Source: Stenocarpella maydis
Lineage: Eukaryota > Ascomycota > Sordariomycetes > Diaporthales > Diaporthaceae
Assembly (NCBI GenBank): GCA_002270565.1
Contig: NQMI01000099.1
Location: 1-63,294, forward strand
DNA: 63,294 nucleotides
Direction of reading: 5' to 3'
How positions within the stretch are numbered: the first letter of the stretch is position 1; each line of letters begins with the position of its first letter. This document shows positions 46,017-56,699 of this stretch, piece by piece. The translations under genes were made by a program, and so were the position numbers. Below the pieces are notes generated by a model. It made no database searches. It was not told the DNA's origin and worked only from the letters and a program-made list of their open reading frames with translations.

Positions 46017-49000
46017 ATAGGTTCCCATAAGTTATCTTCATCTCTATATCCTTCCCATTTGATTAGGTATTCTGTCGTGTTGCTATATATCCTATAGTTA
46101 AGGATTTTCTCAACTTCATATTCCGATTTATAGTCATTGAGTTCTACTTCTGTTGCTAGTTTAGCTAATTCAGGCGCTAGTTCCAATATAGAGATATAAA
46201 AGACCGGGTGGATTCTCATTCCTTTGGGTAGTATAAGCTCTTAGGTGGTTTTTAATGTTTGCTTCTTAACCTGGAAGGGTCCAAGTTTCTTGAAATTAAG
46301 TTTGTTGCTGGGTCTCTTGGTTTTGATTTGTTTTTTGCGGAGCAGGTAGACCATGTCTCCTTCCCTAAAGGTTGGCCCCTTTAACCTTTTCTAGTTTGCC
46401 CATTTCGCCATTCGTTCTTACACGAATTGTAATTCCGAATGGAGTTGTTTCTGGATTTCCTTGATTTTCTCTGTATGATCTGTTGCCTTGGGTGCTTCAG
46501 TTCCTTCGATAGGATGTCTGTAAGCATTTGGGTTGAATCCGTAGTTAGCGTAGAATGGTGACACATTGGTTGTGTGTGTGTCTGCACTGTTATATGCGAA
46601 TTGCGCGAGTGGTAGTAGCTGTACCCAGTTATCTTGCTGATAGTTGATATAGCAGCGTAGATACTGTTTTAGGATCTGGTTGAGGCGTTCCGTTTGTCCG
46701 TCCGTCTGTGGGTGTGCTGTTGTTGATAGCTTGTGTTCGGCTCCTAGTTGTCTTATTAAAGAGGACCAGAAGTTTGAGGTAAATAGCTTGTCTCGGTTGG
46801 ATATGATTTCCTCGGGTAGTCCATGCTGACTGATGATGATCCTTAGAAAGGTGTAGGCGAGTTCTTCTGCTGTGCTTGCCTCCTTGTAGGGTATGAAGTA
46901 GGCGTACTTTGTGAATCTGTCCATTATGACCAGGATGCTGTCGTACTTAACTTTGGTTATTGGCTCAACTGATAGAGGGAGTTTGATTATGAAGTCCAAA
47001 CTGATTGATTTCTATGGTCCTTTAGGTGTTGGTAGTAGTTGCAGTAGCCCATATGGTTTGTATCTATCTGGCTTGCTTTTATTATAGATATTGCATTTGC
47101 TGATGACTTCTGTGATGGCATTCCTCGTGTTTGGGAAGTTCCAATGCCGTCTGAGTTGTAGGCATGTTGCTTGTATGCCTTGGTGTCCATATGCTGGTGC
47201 TTTGTGAAGTCCTTGATTGACTTCCTTCTGGAGAGCTGGAGGTAGGTAGTATTTGCCTCTGTAGTACCATATTCCTCTGATGTTTTGTAAGTGAGGTTTT
47301 TCGAGTTCCGGGATATCCTTGTAGTGCTGCTTGACTTGTTGCATAAAGTCCTTCTGGGGTAAAACTTTGTAGGCGGCTGCAAGCTGTTGTTCACCTACTC
47401 CCAGGCTTCCATCTGCATTGGTTCGTAGTAGAGTGTGTGTCTTAGGGGGTGCCTCCTGAATATGATCAGATTGTCTGCTGAGCGCGTCTACTCGTCCGTT
47501 TTCCGATCCTTTCTGATAGATGATCTTGGCGTTGAATTGGGATAGGTATTCTGACCATTGGATCTGTTGTTTGTTGAGCTCCTTGGTAGTGGTGAAGTAT
47601 ACTAGGTTCTTATAATCCGTGTAGACCTTGACCGGGTGTTTGGCGCTGATTAGGTAGTGTTCCCATTCTTGAAATGCTTCGATAATTGCCATGAGTTCCT
47701 TATCGTATATCGGGTAGTTGAGTTTAAGTCTATTAAGTTTTCTGGAGAAAAAGGCGATGGGGTGGAATTTCCCTTGCTCATCCCTTTATCCTATCTCCCC
47801 TCCAATGGCGAAATCTGAGGAGTCCGTTCCGATTTTGAATTCCTTGTCTGGGTCTGCTTTTATAAGTACTGGTTCCGAGATAACTCGTGCTTTGATTTTA
47901 TTGAATGCTTTTTGCTCTATATCTCCCCATACAAATGATTTATCTTTCTTTATAAGGTTTGTAAGAGGTCGTAAGATTTCTCTGTAATTTTTGATGAACT
48001 GTTGGTAGAAGTTAATATATCCCTGGAATCCTCATATGTCCTTGACGTTGGTTGGAGTGGGCTAATCCCTGATTGCTGCAATCTTGGAGTCTTGCATTCG
48101 GATTTCTCCTGGTTGGATGGTATATCCGAGGTAATCAACTTTTTATGTGTAGAAGTAACATTTCTCTGGTTCTATAAGTAGGTTAGCGTCTTGAAGTTTC
48201 TAGAGTACTTTCTTGATATGTTCCTTATATATCTCAAGATCCTTAGAGAATATAAGGATATTATTAAGGTATACAATAATGAAGAAGTTAAGATACTTGC
48301 TGAGGACTAAGTTGATCATTTCTTAAAATAACGCCGGGGCATTAGTAAGCCCGAATGGCATAACCAACATTTTAAAGTATCCGTAGCATATTCTGAATGC
48401 TATTTTCCATTCTTCTCCTTCCTTAATTTAGATGAGGTTGTATCCATGCTTCAGATCAAGTGCTGTAAACCATTGTACTCCCTTGAGTCTATCTTATAGT
48501 TCCTTAATAAATGGCAAGGAGTAGCGGTTCTTAATTGTAATGTTGTTTAGTTATCATTAGTTAATGTAAAGTTATAGTTTGCCGTTCTTCTTGGGTATAA
48601 ATAGGATCGGGTATCCTGCAGGTGATTTCAAAGGTTATATATATCCCTTCTTAAGGTTTTCATCAAGGTACTCACGGAGTGCCTTTAGTTATTCTTCATT
48701 AAGTCCATAGATCTTATGGAACTTCGGGGTGGTGCCTAGTTTCAGTAAGATCTCGTGATCCCATTTGCTATATTGAGGCAAAATCGTATTAAGTCGTTCT
48801 TAAAAGACCTTAGAGAACTGGTGGTATTCTTTCGGTACTTGCTTTAGTCTTAAGGATATGCTGTCTTGTTTCTCCTTCTGCATAATACAGATGAACCTTT
48901 TGAGCATTAGTTGAATTACCTTTGCGTGTAAAAGCTGGTATTATTGCTTCACTTATCGTGAGGTTCCTTCTGGGGACGTGATAACTATCCCTAGGATATC

Positions 49001-49720
49001 TCGCGCTAAGTCTTCTTGTTTAATGGCTGCCTAGATTTCTCGTATCCATTGCCATACAGCCTTAAGTGGTATTATCTTCTCGACTTGTAGTGAACCGCTG
49101 TCCTGGTGCGCGTTTTTGCTATATGTTGTATTTGGCTTTATCGTTTTGCTGGTCCGCGCTGGACCACCTTTAAGGCGCCATGCTTCCTCAGTTTCACTTG
49201 CTATTAAGTTCGTTTGAGCGCGGGCTTTGCTGCTGTCCTTAGGGACTAAACTTCGTCTTCTTGCATCATCTATCCCTCCTCTAGGTAATAACCAAGAGAT
49301 CTGGCTAGTGGTCCAGTCGATATAGGGGTTGCTCTTCCTGAGCCATGGAATCCCGAGTATGATCTCGTGCTTTGCTGTATCTGTAATATTGAATTGGATA
49401 TTTTCATCATGGTTAGTGAAAGTAACGCGAAGGTGATCAGTCTCCATGTCGATAATCCCATCTCTATAGATTACTTCTTATCCATCAATCATACTAAGCG
49501 AATAGGGTTCCGTTTTCCTTTACCATAGTATCTTGTACTGATTTACTACTGCTGGTAAAATAAAGTTTCCTTAGGCTCCGCTGTTGATAAGCGCCGTAAA
49601 GGGTTGCTGCCCGATCTATATTGAGATCTTGAGGTGTTTGCATTCCTTGCTGTCTGTTGCGCAGAGAGACCTTCCTTAGTTCTTTGCGGCCGGGTGAGGC
49701 TCGTTTAGGCACGGCCTCTA
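45929..49720 (-). pseudogene. Gypsy pol remnant: protease, RT, RNase H, integrase, chromodomain
   Basis: In minus-strand order: protease with ALINSGA (active-site D to N, codon at 49583-49585); ILGIPWLRKSNPYIDW; RT with VYLNNILIFSKD (catalytic YLDD to YLNN, 48260-48274); RNase H/linker EHYLISAKHPVKVYTDYKNL; integrase zinc finger HxxH...CNIY (last Cys to Tyr); integrase core with VIMDRFTKYAYF, ISNRDKLFTSNFW and HPQTDGQTERLNQ; chromodomain YEVEKILNYR and YLIKWEGYRDEDNLWEP. Intact stretches are 47692-47012, 46999-46418 and 46219-45929, separated by single stops. Every lesion noted is a G-to-A or C-to-T change. A chromodomain would direct integration toward modified histones. Confidence 0.9.
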
Positions 49721-50199
49721 GCGTTTTTTGCTATCTCGTCTTCAATAAGGACCCTCTTGATCCGTTGAATGGCTCCTTTCGTGAGCCCATGCGCTGCTCG
49801 TAGTGCAGTTGCCGCTGATGTGAGGTCTTTTGGTGCCATATCCTTATCGTTCAGGGGTGAGGGCGTATCCGTCTGGTGTCCTCCCATGTGCCAGTCTTGA
49901 ATCTTCTGCTTGATGTATACTTGACAGTTGCGATGAGTGCACTATTTCCACATTCCCGGGTTTCGTAGACAGGTTAGGGGGTAGTCGGGTTATAGCTCCA
50001 ATATGGCGTATCCTTGTTTCAGGGCATAGTTGGTGATGCTCCAGTACTTCAACTCGTCTCATTCATAGAGTCTAGACATCTCTATTATGTTGTATCGCTG
50101 CGGAAAGAAGTTTTCCTTAATCTTGTTGGTGTAGTGTGTTCCGCATTAATCGAAAATGCATGATACCCATGAGATTTCGCGGTGTCTCTGGTGTTGCTG

Positions 50200-51603
50200 A
50201 TGCATTCAGGGGTCGTCCAGAGGGAATCTTGCTGGTGGTAGAGCCAACTTGGCTTCTCGAACCACAGCATCTCTGTCCCTTCCTGGGATCGCTATCTGGG
50301 TGACGCTGGTATCTGGTGCCACTGGGGGTGCCTTACCTATCTGTTCGTAGGGGTTCCAGTTGGTTAGTGCCAGGGGTGCTACCTGGTTAGTACCGGTCTC
50401 GATTTCTCGTCGTTCTGCCACTGCCAGTGTCTTGGTCTTAGGTGCTTTGGGGAACCATCCCGAGGCTTCCTTGTCTGAAAGGTGCGTGGGGCAATGGTCC
50501 TTGAAACAGGCTGTCCAACTGAGTTTAGTGTGATTTTTGGGCTTAGTTTTGGTGGCAATGTTGGCTTGCCGGTTCTCTAGCATAGGCTTCCAGTCGTCCT
50601 TTTTCTTGCTGCAACATTTGCGTGCGAAGTAGCCCTTCTTGCCACAATTATAGCAATTGATATCTTTCTTGTCCTTCTTCGGCTGTCGCTAAGCTGCATT
50701 GAGCTCCATGGGTCCTGCGTGTTATCCTGAAACCGCGGTTCTAGGCTGGTAGTGTTTTCCGGTGTTAGCTTTCTGTCGGAAGTTGCTTGTGTTGCTTCCC
50801 TTCTTCTTCATGCGTCATTCGTACAGCCGGTTGTTGATTTTAATGGCTAACTCAACGTACTGCAAGAAATCATCGGGTCGGTCTTGCTTAACCAGTTCAT
50901 CCTTCACTTTATCCTTAAGTCCGTTGTAGAACATGAAGATGCGGGTGTTATCTATATAGTTGGTTCGTGCACAGATATATCTGAATTCCGCTATATATAT
51001 TGAAGCAGGTCCTTTCTGCTTGAGCTTCATGAGTTCGCGTTCGGCCTATCGTTCCTCGTCGGGGTCCTGGAAGAGAGTTTTCAAGGCAGATTCATAGCCC
51101 TCATAGCTACTGAAGATCTCCTGAGTCTCATGCTTGCATTGCATAAAGTCATCATTTTCGAGGTAGTCCTTAAGGTAGGGTTCGAACCACGCAAGGGCTC
51201 GTCCCTTCAGGTAGGATGCCGCATGTATAACCCTTTTTCCGCTAAGTTGGGTGTCTAATCCATGGAACCGTTGGTAGGCCTTGACTTAAGTAAGGTGTGC
51301 CTGAAGTTATCCTGGGGTTCCATTGTAGGCTGTGGGAGTGTTGAGTTTGACGTTCTCCCGGGTCGGAATGGGTGTGTTAATAATGTTGCCTGTAGCGCGC
51401 AGTATACGGACTTCATTCTGGAGTCCTTCTATTTCCTCGTTTTATCAAGCCTGTCCGTTAATAAAGGCCCGCATACGGTTAATTTCTGCAACCATCTACT
51501 GGTATTCCTGAGGAGTGATGGACACGCTTTTAGCGTCGGCCATCTCCTGCTGGAGGTTATGCTGAGGAGCGTTGTTGCTATTGTTGCTGAATCCGGACAT
51601 CAT
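50200..51603 (-). pseudogene. Gypsy gag remnant
   Basis: Starts MMSGFSNNSNNAPQHNLQQE at 51603. It continues through stops (a TAG for CAG near 51480) to a capsid-like block (ASIYIAEFRYICARTN, DELVKQDRPDDFLQYV at 50815-51030). A CCHC knuckle at about 50610-50660 reads CYNCGKKGYFARKC; its histidine is replaced by tyrosine (codon 50629-50631, C-to-T). RNA packaging would therefore be impaired. Confidence 0.82.
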
Positions 51604-51678
51604 AAGAGTGAAGTTGGGTTAACCGTATAAGTTATTGCTCAGGGTCCACGTAAAACGTCCGAACAAGAGCAGTCAAAA

Positions 51679-52153
51679 TGTAACGATCACAGCTGGTTCT
51701 TGGCTGATAAACCTAGTGAGCGGGTTTATGTTTAAGGGGCGTTTAAGGTGGAATCGTTCTGAGCAATGTGATAATAGTGATCGAAAGCCGTTAAAGCTAT
51801 TCTTGGGTGAATACTTAGATTGACTGCTGAAGAGCTGTCCTAAGCTATACTATCTAGTGGTAAGGAGCGTGAGTCTATATAGTCCATCTCTTCAGCCTAG
51901 AGCAATAGGAGCGTTGCTCTTCGAGGCTCACTTAGAGCGTTGCTTACTAGGAGCGACAGGAGCGATGGAGCGTTTGGATCATTTGGAGCGATAGCGTTGC
52001 TCTAACTGTCTTAGTTATCTTTTCGCTCCATCACGTGACCTCGCTAGGTCGTGCCTCTTCCTACTGGCCTGCCCTGCTGGCCGGTGGGGTTTATCTGCGC
52101 CTCCAGGGGACCAACAGTCCAATCCTGGTTCTATTCTTGTCACGTTCGTGACA
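51679..52153 (-). repeat. Gypsy LTR, right copy (5' LTR of the minus-strand element)
   Basis: 475 bp, starting TGTAACGATCACAG and ending TGTCACGTTCGTGACA. The last 16 bp form a perfect 7-bp inverted repeat around TT. It is followed by the GTTAT target duplication. Confidence 0.92.
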
Positions 52154-52738
52154 GTTATAACCTTATCTAAATAAAAGAAGGAGAAGAATAAAAGATAGGA
52201 TTTAAGATATATTTTAGATGTTATAAAATAATGGTTATACCTTTTAGATTGACTAATATACTAGTATTATTTTAGGAAATAATTAACTAAATTCTAAATA
52301 AGCACCTTAATATTTTTAATATTATTTATCTAAATAATATTGTTATGTTCTTAAAAACCCTTAATAAATATAAGGGATATATTAGAAAGATTCTTTAAAA
52401 ACTTTAAGATACTAACCTTTTAATGGAACTAGAAAAATATAATTAGTATATATAAAAGGTTAACTATCTTAAATATATAATTAAACTAAGGAAAGTTAAG
52501 ATATAAGAAGGAAAAGTTAAGGTAATCAAGAAATAGCTAACCCTTATAAGTATTAAGGATGTTAGAGCATTCCTTAGATATGCTAATTTCTATTAATAAT
52601 TTATTATATAATATAGTAATATTATTAAACTACTAATAAATCTTATTAAGAAGGATTATACCTTTAAATAAATGGATGCTAAATAATGAGTTTTTTAGAT
52701 GCTTAAAGATAAAGTTATAGAAGACCCTATACTTAAGG
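52154..52738 (+). mobile_element. Heavily RIPed Ty3/gypsy relic, right part
   Basis: Resumes the reverse transcriptase broken at 44777: FKIYFRCYKIMVIPFRLTNI, then NIIYLNNIV (YLDD to YLNN again), VNYLKYIIK, IKDVRAFLRYANFY and MLKDKVIEDPIL. The frame joins across the inserted element once one GTTAT copy is removed. It ends at about 52738, against the truncated 28S sequence. Confidence 0.75.
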
Positions 52739-52755
52739 AGGTCCGTCCATTAAAA

Positions 52756-53523
52756 CTCTTACTCAAATCCTTCCGAGAACATCAGGATCAGTTGATAATG
52801 CGCCGAAGCTCTCACCTGCATTCACTTTCATTACACGTGCGGGTTTTACACCCAAACGCTCGCTCTAATAGACGACTCCTTGGTCCGTATTTCAAGACAG
52901 GTCACTAGTAACCATTACACCAGCATCCTTGCGGAGCGCGGACCTCGGTCCCCGCGGGGGTATCGTCCGCCGGGCTATAACACACCCCGGAGGGTGCTAC
53001 GTTCCCGGCGGTCTTGTCCCCCCGCGAAAACCGATGCTGGCCTGTGCCGGGCGGAGTGCACAGGGGAGAACCCCTGATGAGCCGCCCGGCCCAAGTCTGG
53101 TCACAAGTGCTTCCCTTTCAACAATTTCACGTACTATTTAACCCCCTTTTCAAGGTGCTTTTCATCTTTCAATCACTCTACTTATGCACTATTGGTCTCT
53201 GGCCGGTATTTAGCTTTAGAAGAGATTTACCTCCCATTTAGAGCAGCATTCCCAAACTACTTAACTCGTTAAAGGAGCTTCACACAGGCTTGGTGTCCGA
53301 CCATACGGGGCTCTCACCCTTTGTGGCATCCCGTTCCAGGGAACTCGGAAGGCACCGCACCAGAAGCATCCTCTGCAAATTATAACTCGGGCCGAGGCCA
53401 GATTTCAAATTTAAGCTGTTGCCGCTTCACTCGCCATTACTAGGGCAATCCCTATTGGTTTCTTTTCCTCCACTTATTAATATGCTTAAGTTCAGCAGGT
53501 ATTCCTACCTGATCTGAGGTCAA
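52756..53523 (-). rRNA. 28S rRNA, 5' part (truncated, partly RIPed)
   Basis: On the minus strand it starts TTTGACCTCAGATCAGG and contains the conserved D1-D2 region, including GATTGCCCTAGTAATGGCG, GTTTGGGAATGCTGC and TGAAATTGTTGAAAGGG. Several conserved positions carry C-to-T or G-to-A changes near the 5' end, for example CCTGC for CCCGC and AAGTGG for AAGCGG. It stops after GATTTGAGTAAGAG at about 52756, where gypsy relic sequence begins, so about three quarters of the gene is missing. Not functional. Confidence 0.9.
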
Positions 53524-53683
53524 ACTTTCAGAGGTTGGGGGTTTAACGGCAGAGCACCGCCAGGGCCTTCCGGAGCGAGGGTTTAACTACTGCGCTCGGG
53601 GTCCTGGTGAGCTCGCCACTGAATTTCAGGGCCTGCCTTCTGTACAGGCAGTGCCCCAACACCAAGCCAGGCTTGAGGGTTGA
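53524..53683 (-). other. ITS2
   Basis: Spacer between the 5.8S and 28S segments, about 160 bp. Limits are set from the flanking conserved ends. Confidence 0.8.
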
Positions 53684-53840
53684 AATGACGCTTGAACAGG
53701 CATGCCCTCTAGAATACTAGAGGGCGCAATATGCATTCAAAGATTCAATAATTCACTGAATTCTGCAATTCACATTACTTATTGCATTTCACTGCATTCT
53801 TTATTAATACTAGAACCAAGAGATCTGTTATTAAAAGTTT
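53684..53840 (-). rRNA. 5.8S rRNA pseudogene (RIPed)
   Basis: 157 nt on the minus strand, a normal 5.8S length. Conserved stretches such as ATTGCAGAATTCAGTGAAT and CATGCCTGTTCAAG are present. Many invariant positions are changed: TAACAG for CAACGG, AATGCAGTG for AACGCAGCG, AATGCATATTG for AACGCACATTG. Essentially all changes are C-to-T or G-to-A, so this copy is not a working rRNA gene. Confidence 0.9.
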
Positions 53841-54017
53841 TAATTCATTTATATTTTCTGCTCAGAGTTTCGGTATAAAAACAAGAGTTAACTTGGCTGC
53901 CGGTGGGCCTGCTTCTCATCTCCGAGGGGCCCCCCATGGGGGGCTGGCCTGTGCCGAGGCAACAGTCAGATATAAGTTCACAAAGGGTTTCTGGGTGCGC
54001 CTAGGGCGCGTTCTAGC
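53841..54017 (-). other. ITS1
   Basis: Spacer between 18S 3' end and 5.8S 5' end, about 177 bp. It includes a GC-rich hairpin-like stretch around 53920-53950. Confidence 0.8.
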
Positions 54018-54716
54018 AATGATCCCTCCGCTGGTTCACTAATGGAGACCTTATTACGACTTTTACTTCCTCTAAATGATCGAGTTTAGATAACTTTCCG
54101 GCCCTAGGTGGTTGTTACTAACCTCCCTGGGCTAGTCCGAAAGCCTCACTAAACCATTCAATCAGTAGTAGCGACAGGCAGTATATACAAAGGGCAGGGA
54201 TATAATTAACGCAAGCTGATGACTTGCGCTTATTAGGGATTCCTTATTAAAGAGTAATAATTGCAATACTTTATCCCTAGCACAATAGAGTTTCACAAGA
54301 TTACCCGGGCCTTCCAGCCAAGGAGGAACTCGCTAGCTCTATCAGTGTAGCGCGCATGCGGCCCAGAACATCTAAGGGTATTACAGACCTGTTATTGCCT
54401 CAAACTTCCATTGGCTTAAGCCGATAGTCCCTCTAAGAAGCCGGTGTGCCGCTTAGGCGGCACGGGCTATTTAGCAGGTTAAGGTCTTGTTTGTTATTGC
54501 AATTAAGTAGATAAATTACTCCACCAACTAAGAACGGCCATATACCACTACTCATAAAATCAAGAAAGAGCTCTTAATCTATTAATCCTAGTTATATCTA
54601 GACCTGGTGAGTTTCCCCGTGTTAAGTCAAATTAAGCTGCAGGCTTCACCCCTTGTGGTGCCCTTCCGTCAATTTCTTTAAGTTTCAGCCTTACGACTAT
54701 ACTCCCCCCAGAACCC
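54018..54716 (-). rRNA. 18S rRNA, 3' part (RIPed, separated by the LINE)
   Basis: The minus strand contains the primer-conserved CTTAAAGAAATTGACGGAAG region and the 3' end GATCATTG. Numerous transitions occur, for example AAGTCGTAATAAGG for AAGTCGTAACAAGG. It ends at the LINE insertion; the last 18 bp (54699-54716) are the target duplication. The other part of 18S lies at 61014-62109. Confidence 0.92.
54699..54716. repeat. 18-bp target site duplication, left copy
   Basis: ATACTCCCCCCAGAACCC, identical to 60996-61013. It brackets the LINE and proves insertion into 18S. Confidence 0.92.
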
Positions 54717-54831
54717 CAACCTTCTCCTTTTCTCTTCCCCCCCCCCTAAGTTCGCAACACCACGTGAAGTTATCATAACATTTTGCACCCCCAAGAAAAG
54801 GAACCATAGCCTGGTTTACCACCCCAACACA

Positions 54832-56520
54832 ATGGCGCACCCAGACGGACCTATCGGAAACGCCCCCCACCTTCCTTACCCGCCCGGTAACCTTACCGGG
54901 CATAATGAAACCCCTGCTACCCCTCCAAACAAACGGAGGGAGCCTCTCAACCTTGCTACAAACCTGTTGGCAATAGGTGAGATAGGCCAGATGCATTACG
55001 CGGAAAAGCATAAGCGCCTATCTTATGCTTCCTCCAACATCCCCCATTCTATCCTGAAACCCGCACAACACCTAGTACAGCCGAACCTATAGGCTGAACT
55101 AGAAGGCAAAGTTCAACGTTACCTCAAACAACTTGAGGCGGATATAAATGCACAATACAAGATGGTTACCGCGGCTGTGAAACTTAGGGGGAACCTCCTA
55201 AACCCCCAAAACCGACACAAGGTAAAGTGGGCCAAGATGATTAGAGATAGCTTTAAGGCCTTCCTGATGGGCCTCCTTAACCAACACACCAATGGGGACT
55301 AATATAGCGGCATAGCGGAGGCCAAGACTTCCGCTAGCCAATCCAGACCCCCAGCCCCCCCCTAGCCCCACCCCGCTGCAGCTAAGCGCGCTGCCCCACA
55401 CAGGGGGCTGGCGACACAGAAGGCTGCAGCCCCGCAGCAGATGATATAAGCCCCACCCCCCGACCCTACTGGCTGGATGCTGGTTGGTAGAAGAAAGACC
55501 AATAAGGCTGTACTACAGGCCAACAATGCAGCACAGCTAGACGATTGCCTCTTCCTGCGTGTTCAAAGGGGCAGCACCCTATCTCAGGCCACTCCGGCAG
55601 AGGTCAAGGTGGCCTTGTTAGAGGGCATGGGGCTCCCGCTCCCAAACTTCCTATAGGTCTAGAAGACCAGAACTAGATTTGCTATCCGGGCCAAAGATGA
55701 AGAGGCCCGGATGAGAATGCTTAACCCATAGCCCTTCCTAGATAGGCAGGATGCCTATATCAAGGAAGCGGCAGTCTGGATGATATATGAAGTCCGAGAT
55801 ATACCCCGGGAGTTCCAAACTCACAACAGGACCCGGGATGTAACGGAACTTATACTAAGTGAGGTAGAGGCAAATACCTAAAAACGCCTGGTGAAGTACC
55901 ACCCCTTATAGCACCAAGATATGATGGCACCTAAGTTGATATAGGTAGTCTCCTTTAACAGCCCGGTCACCCCGGGCTTCAAGATCTTTAACTCTAGGCC
56001 CATAAGGCAGGTAGAGAAGAAGCTATAAATTATCTAGTGCAACCGCTGCCTGGACTACTATAACCTGCAAGCATGCATTAGGAATGAAAAGTATAAGAAT
56101 TACGGAAAAGATATAGCTGTCTGCCCACAACCTTATCTCAACCCACCAAGGTGCGCAAACTACAACAGCCCGCACAGGACTATTTACGACTAGTATGCAG
56201 CCAAGCCAAAGCGTAAGGATGGAGTTATAGTGAAACTCACTAAGGAACAGCTTAAAGCGGTTTGCGAACTTGGGGACAAGGACTACTGGGAGGCTTATAG
56301 GACCCCGGCGGATAAGGCACAAGATGGCCTAAAGTGGGTTGAAAGCCTAAAGCTATATGGGGAAGTGGTAGGAGCATTGGCTAGGTCGGCGCACGCACTA
56401 TACACCGCTAACCCCAGCCCGGCTCCCAATCCTAACACCAACCCCAACCCCAACCCCAACCCCAACCCCAAGCTAACTCCCCCAATATTAAACTGGCAGA
56501 CTAGCAACATTAGGTCATAA
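54832..56520 (+). pseudogene. LINE ORF1 remnant
   Basis: Frame from the ATG at 54832 (MAHPDGPIGNAPHLPYPPGN) through several stops, nearly all TAG/TAA, to 56520. A degenerate zinc-knuckle region lies at about 56035-56190 (CNRCLDYYNLQACIRN, RCANYNSPHRT), as in ORF1 of Tad-like LINEs. A short PN repeat follows. The protein would be an RNA chaperone/nucleocapsid of the element. Not functional. Confidence 0.7.
56436..56470. repeat. 6-bp tandem repeat in LINE ORF1
   Basis: About six copies of CAACCC, encoding alternating Asn-Pro near the end of ORF1. Confidence 0.85.
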
Positions 56521-56699
56521 AGCACAGGGCCGAAAGATACAGGTACTGGAAGACCTGCACCCCTGATGGTACAAACAGATGTCTCAAGGATGACGTCATG
56601 GGCCTCAGCAGTTGAGGCATCAGCAGCAGCAGGCACTCTAAAAACACCCGCCCAACTGCGCGGAGCCCAGCCCTAGAAGCCCACTCTGATCCCATTTAT

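Larger units (their letters stand above)
44778..52153 (-). mobile_element. Complete chromodomain Ty3/gypsy retrotransposon (chromovirus), moderately RIPed
   Basis: A 7376-bp element has 475-bp LTRs at both ends and a perfect 5-bp target duplication (GTTAT at 44773-44777 and 52154-52158). On the minus strand the order is gag (start 51603), CCHC, protease, RT, RNase H, integrase and chromodomain (ends 45929), the chromovirus plan (MAGGY/Tf1-like). A purine-rich tract abuts the left LTR (45253-45272), as expected for a PPT. Stops and catalytic substitutions make it inactive. It is inserted within the older plus-strand gypsy relic. Confidence 0.93.
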
